Origin: Macrolepiota albuminosa
Taxonomy: Eukaryota; Basidiomycota; Agaricomycetes; Agaricales; Agaricaceae
DNA length: 64,000 nucleotides
Direction: 5' to 3'
Assembly (NCBI GenBank): GCA_027475525.1
Contig: JAMWFC010000090.1
Coordinates: 682,001 to 746,000 of the forward strand
Shown: positions 52,451 to 62,991 of the stretch, piece by piece
How positions within the stretch are numbered: the stretch's first letter is position 1
Layout of the letters: each line of letters opens with the position of its first letter
Program-made: the position numbers and the translations under genes
The notes under the pieces: generated by a model
What the model saw: the letters and a program-made list of their open reading frames with translations, nothing else
The model's database searches: none
What the model was told of the DNA's origin: nothing

Positions 52451-52721
52451 ATCACACAGTGCTAAATCAGACTGCTATATTGGATTTGACTAAAACTAGA
52501 GTGAATATAAAATGTTGTCTTACATAATACTCTATTGTATGCAGATAGCATTGTTGATGCTAAAACAAGTGTGATGCTTTGTTACATACCCCCAATGAGA
52601 CTGAATACTCAGTCTTAGGCAAGAAGTTGAACTAGGAATGGAATATGCACAAGAGTGCAAAACATCAGTTAATAATGCACACAGCATCACTGTAGGACAT
52701 TAGTATCACTTTCAAGGCAGT
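52451..52721. other. repeat-derived spacer
   Basis: Near 52577 CTTTGTTACA followed by CCCCCAATGAGACTGAA resembles the LTR edge and adjoining sequence at 38012. No coding content. Confidence 0.4.
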
Positions 52722-53240
52722 TGTAAGGGTGACCTCTAGAGGCTGTGGCTCAGTCACACAGCTGGCAGAGGGAGATCCAAAGTGTATTAGAGTATGTACT
52801 GACAATATCATAATAACTACTCACCTGGCAGAGGTAGATCCAAAGAGAACAAGTCTAGGGATTCCCTATGCCAGGTTGGATGCTTCTGGGGCTTCTGAAG
52901 CATGGAAAACAACTGTACAGTACAACAAAACCTTAAAAACTTGAAAATTGACTAACCAAACAACTGTGCAAACAAGGCAGGAAAACTCCGGACTTTAGAA
53001 GTCAGAAAGGCAAACTCCGGCTTATATAAGCAGTCTGAAAGTGGTGCTGAAGGGCCCACACTTGTCTGAATGGTAGCTAAGGAACCAGAGCATCTCAAGG
53101 ACTGAAAGTCATACTAACAGATAGTGTTGAAAGAATATAAACAGTAAAATGAAATAATGCCAGAAGAAATAAGAGAATAAATGAAGGGAGAGTGAAGAGA
53201 TAAGGAGTGAGAAAAGGAAGAAATGAGGAGTCCTCTGACA
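52722..53240 (+). repeat. solo LTR E (family L1)
   Basis: A 519-bp copy, TGTAAGGGTGACC to CTCTGACA, with a perfect 5-bp target duplication GCAGT (52717-52721 and 53241-53245). It is the least eroded copy of the family and defines its ends. A TATA-like CTTATATAAG near 53020 suggests plus orientation. Confidence 0.92.
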
Positions 53241-53690
53241 GCAGTAATGTCAAGTGTAAACACTGAATCTTGCAACATCTTAGTGTGCAAGTGCATATAC
53301 TAGCTCAACAGCAAAAAGCAGGATGAACTTAATATAAAAAACAACAAAAAAACATTAGTCCACTGTATATACATGCTACACTGGAGTGCATGTCAGCCTG
53401 AGAATGTTGAGTTCATATTCAAATTTACCTAAAATTAAAAAAAGTGTCTATGACCTGTCCGATGAGAATCCCATGACCATGCCTATCTCTGTCACTATGA
53501 CTCCTCCTCCAGTGTGACATTAATCATGGGAGGGGGAGGCGCTGATTCTATCCTTGGTGGGGTAGTTGACCCCTTGACTGCAGGTAAATCTACCACCATA
53601 GATAGGCTCAGTTAATGTGACGTTAATTGCTGAGGTAATGATGGATATCGTACCATGCACCAACATGCAGTTTAGGAGTCTCTAATTAGC
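53241..53690. other. intergenic, no gene seen
   Basis: AT-rich with two A runs and no recognised motif. It ends at the start of the second duplication copy. Confidence 0.5.
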
Positions 53691-54435
53691 AAAATATTTC
53701 CCTTGAAGCTTGACCTTGCCATTTCAATACCTTTCAGGGTTCTTACTCACCTGCCACTGCCTTGCTGTGGAAATGATTACAATGTTTGCTGGACTGTAAG
53801 AAAGCAAGAATTTTGGATCAATTTCCTCTCTGCTGTATGTCCACATTGAGTGCAATTTCCTACAAATACTAGGAATTGGCCACAAAAGGATGTAGAAAGT
53901 GACAGGAAGTGCCAACCTCTGGTAGGGTGCAATTTCCTACAAATACTAGGAATTGGCCACAAAAGGATGTAGAAAGTGACAGGAAGTGCCAACCTCTGGT
54001 AGGCATTGACTCTGTTGCTTGTTTGGGTAAATTGAACTCACTGTATGATTTGAACTCCTAAGGAATTGCCAATGTTATGGCTTCTTTAGATGGCTACTCA
54101 TAGTAGGATCATAAGCCTTTCCTGTATTTCCCTTCACCCACAGTCTTGCAGAAGCAACTTCATTGATTCTGATATTAGAGACTCATACTTGGTACATTTG
54201 TAAACATTGGATATCATGTTCATCAGCATGCTTGCCCATACTCCAATATAGGCTGATATTCTGTGATTTCCCTTTATCTATGAACCAGTTTCCCCTTCAT
54301 TGCCCAGTCAATCAGAGGCATTATAGACACCTCTGACAAGTCCACTACCTCTCAGTTTCAAGATTCTTCATTATTCCCACAAGTTCTCACTTGGCATTCC
54401 ACATCTATGACATTGCCCTCCACTCTGCCCATGAC
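53691..54435 (+). repeat. segmental duplication, copy 2, left part (CpG-decayed)
   Basis: Matches 15556-16217 apart from the 77-bp artefact and a 6-bp insertion. Nearly every CpG of copy 1 is TpG or CpA here. For example GCCGTTCCGATACC became GCCATTTCAATACC. Confidence 0.92.
53850..54003. repeat. 77-bp perfect tandem duplication no. 6
   Basis: Exact copies 53850-53926 and 53927-54003. The paralogue near 15715-15795 has one copy. Confidence 0.95.
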
Positions 54436-54440
54436 AATAT

Positions 54441-54718
54441 TGTTGTGCCAGATCTCACAGCTAGTTAACGAAACAAAAAACCTCAGTGTCCGTCAAGATG
54501 AAGGAGAACAACTATATTATTTTACCTAGTTAACAAAACAAAACTGCATTGTACGGAATAAGTTTAGTAAGAAATAAGAAGTAAGAAAACAAAGTACTCA
54601 CAACCTCAGTGTCCGTCAAGATGAAGGAGAACAACTGAGGTTGTGTAACGCGTCAATCTGAAACTAAGTCTATGATCATGTGACCACTATGTAGCTGACC
54701 TTCCTTTCTGGCATAACA
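54441..54718 (-). repeat. copia 3' LTR (left)
   Basis: Differs from the right LTR at four CpG positions, each changed to TpG or CpA here, plus small length differences. It contains an internal repeat of CTCAGTGTCCGTCAAGATGA shared by both LTRs, so that repeat is older than the insertion. Confidence 0.92.
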
Positions 54719-55952
54719 CAACCCCATCAGCGTAAAAGTGGGAACATGAGAAAAGAATTACAACCGAGAAACAATACCAAGAGATTTGATGAATTTATTG
54801 TGAAGTTCTTTGGGAAGAGGTTTGGTGAGGATATCAGCCACCATGTCCGATGTGGATATCCATGAAGTCTTGAACGATCCTGTATTTAAGTGTTCGCGAA
54901 TGAAATGATATCTGATGTCAATATGTTTGGATTTCGACGTTATCGAATCGGAGTTCGCAATATCCAAAGCACTTCGATTATCACAGAGAATCGGGAATGG
55001 TCGTGGAATCGGCAAATTGAGAGAAGTAAGAAGGTAACGAATGGATAGAGCTTTGCGCATAGCATGTGATAATGCCATGTATTCCGCTTCTGTCGAGGAT
55101 AATGCAATCGTACGCTGCTTGACTGAAGACCAAGAGATTAGACTCGAGTATAAAAAGAATGCGTATCCAGTGGTGCTTCTCCGATTTGATGAGTCTGAAG
55201 CCCAGTCTGCATCAACCGCTCCAAAGTCGGCTGGTAGAAGTAGCTTGGTGGGAGGATCTGAATGTTGACGAGAGAAATTGTATTCGATGGCAAAGTCTTT
55301 TGTGCCTAGAAGATAGCGTAAGACCCTCTTGGCTGCTAAGAGATGAGCCCTTGTTGGATTCGAGTTATATTGTCCGAGAGACATCGCCGTAAATGCCAGA
55401 TCCGGACGGGTACACAGGCTGAGATATAGGATAGATCCTACAAGCCTTTGATAATGCACTCGTATGTCCTCGTCTGCTACCTCTGGAATTGCATTTGCCG
55501 GAGGATCTGGGAGGTCGTCCAGTTTGCCTACTAGTGGTAACGATAATGGCATAGCATCCAGTAAACGATATGTCGTCAATAGATCCAGAATGTATCCCTT
55601 CTGTGACAACCAAAGTTTCCTGTTTTGTCTATCCCTGTCAAGACGAATTCCAAGATATAACGACGTTGCTCCTGAGTCCTTCACCTGGAATCTCTTATTC
55701 ATTTCCCCTATCATCCACTCGTATAACTCCTTCGAGTTCGTGATGTTGAGACCGTCATCAACGTGAACACATACTATAATGAATAGATTTTCTCCATTTG
55801 CTGGTTTTGGAATTGTTTGATGCGGAGGCAAGGTAAAAGTCCCAAAGAATACCACGTGATCAACTTCGTACCTCGTCAGCCCAATGCCTTCTAAAACTTC
55901 TCGCAACAGATTGTACCACTCTCTTAATGACTGTTTTAATCCATAGATTGCT

Positions 55953-56108
55953 CGTAGTAGTTTATTGACCATCTTCGGATCTTTATCAGAGAATCCCGGA
56001 ATCTGTTTGCAGTATAGGTCATGTGTGAGCGTAGTAGTTTATTGACCATCTTCGGATCTTTATCAGAGAATCCCGGAATCTGTTTGCAGTATAGGTCATG
56101 TGTGAGCG
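55953..56108. repeat. 77-bp perfect tandem duplication no. 7
   Basis: Copies start at 55953 and 56030. The match extends 2 bp by chance. It breaks the RT frame. Confidence 0.95.
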
Positions 56109-56591
56109 GTGCATTGAGAAAAGCCGTTTTGACGTCAAATGAAAAAATTTCCAGGTCATTCATCGCTGCATATGCCAGTACAATCCGGATGCTGGTCATT
56201 TTAGCCACCGGAGCGTATGTTGATCCATAGTCTTCAGGTCGTTGACTGAATCCTTGTGCCACCAGCCTAGCTTTTTCTTTTCCTCGTATAATTGTACCAT
56301 CCAGATTGTATTTGAATGCGTAAACCCATCAAACTCCTATAGCTTTCTTCCCGTCTGGTAATGTTGTCGGAGTGAAGACTCCTTGTTCTCTTAAACTTTC
56401 GACTTCTTCTCCCATCGCCCTCCACCAAATCTTTGCATCAGACCTCTTCATTGCTTCCCGAAAATTCTCTGGAGCCTTCTCGAGATTATATTCTTGAGAT
56501 TCAGTACGAAAAGGAGGTGTATCACTGCCATATGTTGCATAAGCTTTAAACTCAAACATCGTGGAATCCTCAAGTTGTGTTAAATCATCAA

Positions 56592-56745
56592 GATCATTGG
56601 GAAAGTGTATTGTCCTTATCAACGAGTCGATGTCCAATATCGCGGAAAGACTTTGATGTGGGTCTACTGATCATTGGGAAAGTGTATTGTCCTTATCAAC
56701 GAGTCGATGTCCAATATCGCGGAAAGACTTTGATGTGGGTCTACT
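56592..56745. repeat. 77-bp perfect tandem duplication no. 8
   Basis: Exact copies 56592-56668 and 56669-56745 in the pol linker. Confidence 0.95.
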
Positions 56746-57101
56746 TGTGCATGACGGTCTGCTCATAACTTAGTAAGCCTTTCATTCCTCTTTGCTATTT
56801 CTTCAAAGAACGATTTCCAGCTTCCGTTTGCTTGATGCGACGTTTGGGTCATCATGAACTTCGTCATGTTCTGAAGTACGAGATTGAAGGTCTGGTGTAG
56901 ATTCCAATATCTCTGGATGCGTCAAATCCAATGATAAAGAATTTGGTGTCGAAGATATGGGCTGGGATGAAGAATCCAGTGTTGTTGTCGTACCAGGCCT
57001 TAATTTTCCTCAAATATTTTCGTTGAAGACCACATCTCTTGAGAAATAATATCGACCATTGAGATCACGTACTTGCCAGCCTATGCGATGTTCATTGTAA
57101 C

Positions 57102-57257
57102 CCACAAAAATCGCTTCAAATCTCTTGGAATCTCCTTTCTTCCTAGTCTCCCGTGGGTTCAACACAAAACATTGACAACCACAAAAATCGCTTCAAATCT
57201 CTTGGAATCTCCTTTCTTCCTAGTCTCCCGTGGGTTCAACACAAAACATTGACAACC
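57102..57257. repeat. 77-bp perfect tandem duplication no. 9
   Basis: Copies start at 57102 and 57179. The match extends 2 bp. It truncates the integrase frame after LSHLRIW. Confidence 0.95.
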
Positions 57258-58756
57258 CATATGCGAAGATGCGACAAGTCAGGTTTAATACCTTCGAGTA
57301 TTTCATAAGGAGTTGTAAGGCCCGGCAGTGTAGTGGTTGGTAGTCTATTGCGAAGATATTGTGCCGTCAGAACGGCATTGCCTAAGAAAAACATCGGTAG
57401 TCCTGATTCAGCCATTAACGTCTGAGCAGTATCTTCAATGGTGCGAATGTATCTTTCAGCCTTTCTGTTTTGTTGATGTGCGTACGGCGCCGTCGATTGC
57501 ATCACTATCCCTTTTTCCACCAGATAGTCCCGTAGTTTTCCTTCGACAAATTCCTTCGCCCCATCACACCGAACTGCCCAAACTTTATTCCCTGATTTTA
57601 GTTCCAACTCAGACTGTACCCTCTTGAAATGCTTGAACGCCTGATTCTTTTTCGAAAGTAACTCTGTGCTGCCAACATTGGAAAAATCATCCAGTATCAA
57701 ATGAAAGTGATTTGTATTCCCGTTCAAAAACTTTGTGGAGAATGGGCCACATGAGTCCATATGAAGTAAGCTTCCAATTCCATCTGCCCGACATTCATTG
57801 TTGTCGTATGGTTGAGCTGGCTGTTTACCTATTATGCATGGTATACACTGCGAATCCTCAAATTTCCCAGAATAGTCAACCTCAGTAACAAAGTTCTTTG
57901 TCAAGATCATTCGCGTGGTTTCTTTCGCTGGGTGGCCCATTCGTCTGTGCCAAAGCTCTGGTGTCACAGGTACTTTCGGAAACGAAGTCGAGACATTTCC
58001 CAGTGCAGAAAAAGACAGATCTCCATCCATAGGTGGCAGAACAAAATCACAATAGAGGAATGACAATCTCTTATGTACCGTTGCCGTTATCGATTTACCC
58101 CCAAGGGTCTTTGAAGTCGATGGGAAGAAAAGGGACGTGGAATCTTTCTCAAACATCAATTTCATATCGTTTTCAACCATCGACCCGACTGAAAGTAAGT
58201 TGATGGGGACATCCGGTGCATGCAGGCAGTCTTTCAGAACCAGGATTATGTTCTTGCCGTCAACATGAGTTCGAAATTTGACGTCTCCCCTAGCCAGTGT
58301 ATTGAGTGTTCCGCAGTTTGCCGTTCCGACTGGTACAGCTTGTTTTGGATGATAAGTCCAGAAAAACCTTCTATCCTTCACAATATGTGCCATGCAGCCA
58401 GAATCAAGGATGGAGTTAAACTGAGACATAATTGAAGCCAAAGCAATCGGTGTCAGCGAGCTCACAAATGCCAGGTATAGTGTGGATTCTTCTGTCTCAG
58501 TTGACGCATCGTAAAGGTGGAAATCATTGTCATTCTCTTCGAGCTCTTCAATCGTATGAAGTACAGTATTATCAGGATCATCGGTAATAAAAGTTTGTGT
58601 CGGAAAAATTGATTCCGTAACCGGTCCGTCTGAAACAGCAACATTTGCTTTGTGGTGATTCACAGTATCCTTTGATCCCTCCATCGAATTTCCCCGTCTC
58701 TGATTGGTGTCTGTTGGAGCTGACGTGTTCGTCACCGAAGAAATATTGGTATTCTT

Positions 58757-60438
58757 TTAAGTATGTTGAGGTTTGACCTGAGCTTGAGAAGCAGCCTGAT
58801 GTCGTCGAACATCAATATCAATTTCGAGGATAGCATCAGCGAGCATGAAGAAGTCGAACATTCCATCTGGATTGCCTTCCCATGACCTTCTCACTTCCTC
58901 CCTGAGAACATTATATGCGCAGTGATCCGGAATCCTGTCCATAAACCTCTGAATTTTCTCGTAATGGGTGAAGTCCCATGGTGTCGTCGACAATTGGTTT
59001 ACTGCAATTCGCCAGGATTGAACGTATGCTGGAATCGCATTCACTGCACAATTCAGGCGAAGGACCGAGTCTTTAATTCGTTGTGCAGATGCCGCACTTC
59101 CCACACTAAAACGATGTCTCAGAAAGTCCAATAGGTCACGGGAAGTCCTAGTCGGAAAATTGTAAGGTCCACTCCTAGCAGGCGGCAAGGAATTGAATAT
59201 ATCCGCTGACAGTCTCCCGGATATAACGTAAGAACAGACATTATCATTTCTCCAAAAGTCCTCATAAGCCTTCAGTTCCAGTCGAGTCTGATGCGGTGGA
59301 TATGGTGGTGGCAGAGCAAGGCGACAAGTTGGATCATATGGTGCACCAGGTGGAGGAATGGGACAAACATGTCCGTTAAGCCCTAAATGATCAATGAGCG
59401 CCAGGACAGGATTGATCCATGTCCCCCAGTCTGCTGCAGAGTTGAAACGAGGTATAGTGGTGAGAGACGGTAATTTCGAGTCGGTAGTCGTGGAACTCGG
59501 AGGTGTGTGATGAATAGCGTGTTGTGCATAGTGAGGCTGAGGATGATATCCCACATTAGCCGGTGGTTGTACAAGTGGCTCGCCATGAGGAATGTCTCGT
59601 TGTACATCTGCCATATCGTGCGGTAATGGAACCTCCTCGACAATAGGATGAGGCAGATAAGGTGGAACCGGTTGATGAGGTGGAATAATATTGTGGATGG
59701 GAAGAATTGGAACATGCGGTGCAGGAAAAACTGGATTCGGACGATGTGGTATAGGTTGAACAATTTGGGGAGAATGAGGAACCGGTGGAGGTGTCATGTG
59801 TAAAAACACCGAAGGAGGTCGAGAAAGCGGGACTGGTGTGATATGACCCGGTGTAGGGGGAGTGAATGATTGACGAAAAACTGAAGGGGGTCGAGAGTAG
59901 ACGAACGGAACAGGAGAAGGTGGGGTCAAAGGAGAATTACGAGCTCTATTGTGATGTAAATCATGTGGTAATGGTACAGGTATAGGCATAGCCTGGGGAA
60001 TTGGAGAACTATGGTGTAAGGGGGAAGCGGGAACCGGAATTGATGCATATAACTGATCATCATGGGGTGTATGCGGAATGGAATGTGCAGGCTTCGGTGT
60101 AGCAGAGTTGCGAGTCAAATAACTATTGCGTAAAGTCGAAACAGGACGAGGAATGAAAGACTGAAAAGAATCAGAAGTTGTATGCATATCGGAAGCTAAA
60201 ACATTTGAAGACCCAAAAGGAAAAGATTGCATATGAGAAGGTAATGCACGAGAAAACCCAGATTGAGAAGAAGAGCCCATTGGAGCGATCCATGGAACCG
60301 GACGTGAAGACGACGAAGGTAATGCACGAGAAACCCAGATTGAGAAGAAGAGCCCATTGGAGCGATCCATGGAACCGGACGTGAAGACGACGCGCCAGCT
60401 TGTTGTGGATGACGACGATGTTGAAAGGGATCAGTCAT
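58757..60438 (-). CDS. copia Gag
   Basis: Start MTDPFQHRRHPQQ at 60438. The frame is shifted between about 60330 and 60237 by a 77-bp duplication and is then open to a TAA at 58757-58759. A long Pro/His-rich region (to about residue 300) precedes a UBN2-like capsid domain (FNSAADWGTWINPVLALIDH, YEDFWRNDNVCSYVISGRLS, LLDFLRHRFSVGSAASAQ, YEKIQRFMDRIP). No CCHC knuckle is visible before the stop. The stop is in the same frame as pol, whose first Met follows 7 codons later, so readthrough or a single point mutation could explain the layout. Confidence 0.85.
60237..60392. repeat. 77-bp tandem duplication no. 10, one indel
   Basis: Copies from 60237 and 60315. The first has AAAA where the second has AAA, giving a 78/77 period. 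Confidence 0.93.
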
Positions 60439-60520
60439 GATGACTGTCCAGATAAAAGAGGAGTGCCTCCAGCTGTACAGAAGATGCTAGCTATTCTCAA
60501 AAAAGAAGGCCCATAACCTG

Positions 60521-60796
60521 TTGTGCCAGATCTCACAGCTAGTTAACGAAACGAAAAACCTCAGTGTCCGTCAAGATGAAGGAGAACAACTATATTATTT
60601 TACCTAGTTAACGAAACGAAACTGCATTGTACGGAATAAGTTTAGTAAGAAATAAGAAGTAAGAAAACAAAGTACTCACAACCTCAGTGTCCGTCAAGAT
60701 GAAGGAGAACAACTGAGGTTGTGTAACGCGTCAATCTGAAACTAAGTCTATGATCATGTGACCACTATGTAGCTGACCTTCCTTTCCGGCATAACA
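60521..60796 (-). repeat. copia 5' LTR (right)
   Basis: Partner of 54441-54718 and retains the CpG sites lost there. On the minus strand it starts TGTTATGCCGG and ends GGCACAACA, followed by the primer site GGTTATGGGCC. Confidence 0.92.
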
Positions 60797-60801
60797 AATA
60801 T

Positions 60802-61011
60802 GTTGTCAGAGGGCTAAGGCAATAAGAGCTGACCATAGAGAATGCGAGAGTGGCTGCAAGAGGCAGGAGAGCTGACCGGAGACAATTAAAAGCTGACCGT
60901 TGAGGAAGAGCACGACAAAACACGACTTGTTTATTTGGTTACAAACATGGCAATACTAACTTGTAATTACGTAATTCTAATGTGATGCACCTTTTGCCTA
61001 ATTCAACGTTT
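60802..61011. other. 210-bp insert of unknown type
   Basis: Present in copy 2 but not at the matching point of copy 1 (about 16217). The flanks GACAATAT (left, before the copia) and GACATAT (right) suggest a 7-8 bp duplicated target. It contains three AGCTGACC units (60829, 60870, 60891). No terminal inverted repeat is obvious. Confidence 0.5.
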
Positions 61012-61796
61012 GACATATGTATGGGAGTGCTTGATGCTACAGTACTTCTCTCTGTCATTCCCTACAGCTTTCCTGTGAGCATGGATGCTTCCGGCATACC
61101 CCCCAGCTTTGTCTGAATCTTGTACGACTCGAACGTTTTCATGCACTGTGTCCCTGCCTTCCTCCAGTTGATCCGAGTTGAGTGAGAATTTCTTGTACAT
61201 TTCCGGTGACGATGAGTTAGCCAGGTCAGATTTGGAGACTTGTATCCATCCAGTCGACTACTACGATCCTTGTATGTATCGCACTTAAGACGCTCTGTTT
61301 CTCCTTGTTTCATTAGTGTGTCCATACGTCGCCAATGGACTATGGGCTGCCATCCATCGAGATTGTAATTACTTATGAAACAAATGACTTCAAATGTTAG
61401 TCCCTATTGAACTTCGATTAAGATAGATTTGAGTTTCTGAGACAAGATTGACCTATCGCTATGAAACACAAGTTTCACTCAGTCTATGCATCATATTCAG
61501 GCAGTGTGTGAATTCTCCAGGGGTTTTGGGCATCCTAAGGTAATACGCTCTAATGGTGAAATAAACATGGCTGGCACAAAGCCAATCACCACCGGGCATA
61601 CGATACTTTTAAAGCTGTGTTACCATTCATTCCTTATGACGTGATCTCGACCAGACTTATCTATGCCATTTGATGGATTTTCAGGATTTCATGTGCTATC
61701 TTCAAGGCCGAAAGTTGAGTGGGTTTGGTGACAGGGAACTTTCAATCCGGCCAAATTTACAGGATTAGAAGGTGAAGGAGCCTTTGTGGTGGCAAG

Positions 61797-62105
61797 TCAC
61801 TGTGAAGTTGAATGGCAAAAATGCTGTATCCTGGGTTTCTTTGCAGAAATGGCATCGCTGGATAGGTCTGTTCCACCACGTTGGGGGTGATCGAGACATG
61901 CTACGAAAATGCATGGATTTCCGGGGCAATGGCTCCTGAGCTTATTTTGTGATAGATCTCTGATTATCTGGAGGAGATAGCCGAGAGCATGGTTCAGAGT
62001 ATTACATTCTTCCCTAGAACGTGGCGTCTGACCCACCCTTACAAGACTGACCTTTCCCTCCAACATTGCCGCCGAAAAGAAATCTTCTACGCGATCTTCT
62101 GTCAT
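61797..62105 (-). CDS. hypothetical 102-residue ORF, paralogue of the ORF at 17242
   Basis: Open from MTEDRVEDFFSAAML to the stop at 61797. It differs from copy 1 at about six residues. It contains LGYLLQIIRDLSQNKL and ACLDHPQRGGTDLSS. No known domain or signal peptide. It may be one exon of a larger gene or a chance frame. Confidence 0.3.
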   Translation of the reverse strand: MTEDRVEDFFSAAMLEGKVSLVRVGQTPRSREECNTLNHALGYLLQIIRDLSQNKLRSHCPGNPCIFVACLDHPQRGGTDLSSDAISAKKPRIQHFCHSTSQ

Positions 62106-62991
62106 TTATGAAAAGGCATATGGGTAACACATTCCGGGAAATTGGAGGACTTCCTCGTACCTGTTCAATAAGTTAAAGTTTGAACTTTGAGAACGGGTTT
62201 CAATCAGTGACGATGGAGGCATTGAGTACGGACGGTACCAATGCCCACTTAAAGCCTAAGCTCGTCTATCTACCGTGGCATTGGATAGAAATGATCTTAG
62301 TCTCCAGAACTCACATCATCATAAATACTTGGTGCATGTCATCTCACTCGTCATCGATTCACTACCCTTCTTCGATATCATCCATTGAGAAATTTGGGGA
62401 CTGATTTAGGAGCAGTGAGTGAAGACGGTGCTTCGAACACAGAAGTTCAGCGTGCCGGCATTTTCCACGGTTAATACTCTGGTTCAGGGTCGACTTAGCA
62501 GATACCTCTCTTTGGAAATATGATACCGGGAAGGAGGAGAGTTCGTTTGATTTGTGTGTGTTTGACGGACTGACATGTTGGACTGATGTGAGGTCCCATC
62601 TAACCTCGAAGGGAAAGGTATATCGAGTCGGATCTTGGCTCCTAATTCCAAAATGATCTTTGCACAGACAATGCGCAACTCATAGGCTTCCGGGACTAGG
62701 GACCGCGCCGTTGGACTGAAGAGAAGACAGCTGACAAGTGGCGTAAGGAGGAAGCTATGTAACGGCCTTCGGGTAACGTTACCCCACTTGTGAAAACGTG
62801 GATGCTTGTAAGGGGGACTGAACGCCGACGGATGATGAACGTCTGGTTCCCTCGCTTGGAATCGATTTGGACCAGATGAATCGGATTATGCAAACAATGC
62901 CTTTGCAGTCAATCATAAAGGAAGGTACCTCTTATGCTCATCTATAACCTCCCGACTCCTGCCTAACAGCCTCAAGATTAGCTACCGAACG

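Larger units (their letters stand above)
54758..58735 (-). pseudogene. copia pol (protease, integrase, RT, RNase H)
   Basis: Protease LDSGCMAHIVKDRRFF (about 58410); integrase zinc region WHRRMGHPAKETT and CIPCIIGKQ, and core HMDSCGPF, RCDGAKEFVEG, RKAERYIRTIEDTAQ (all three acids present); RT KARLVAQGFSQRPEDY, SFDVKTAFLNAPL, IYGLKQSLREWYNLL and CVHVDDGLNI (VDD intact); RNase H SVKQRTIALSSTEAEYMALS and closing ADILTKPLP. Frame losses at 57255, 56745 and 56108 coincide with 77-bp duplications. Real lesions include a TGA after KAIGV near 56325 and TGA codons near 57000 and 56770. Confidence 0.92.
54441..60796 (-). mobile_element. full-length Ty1/copia retrotransposon
   Basis: A 6356-bp element between perfect 5-bp target duplications AATAT (54436-54440 and 60797-60801), with LTRs of 276-278 bp. 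Transcription is on the minus strand: 5' LTR 60521-60796, primer site GGTTATGGGCC next to it, gag, pol, purine tract GATGGGGTTG, 3' LTR. It is inserted in copy 2 of the segmental duplication. Four 77-bp duplications (55953, 56592, 57102, 60237) disturb its frames; without them gag and pol are mostly open, with a few TGA/TAA stops. It is recent but not intact. Confidence 0.95.
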
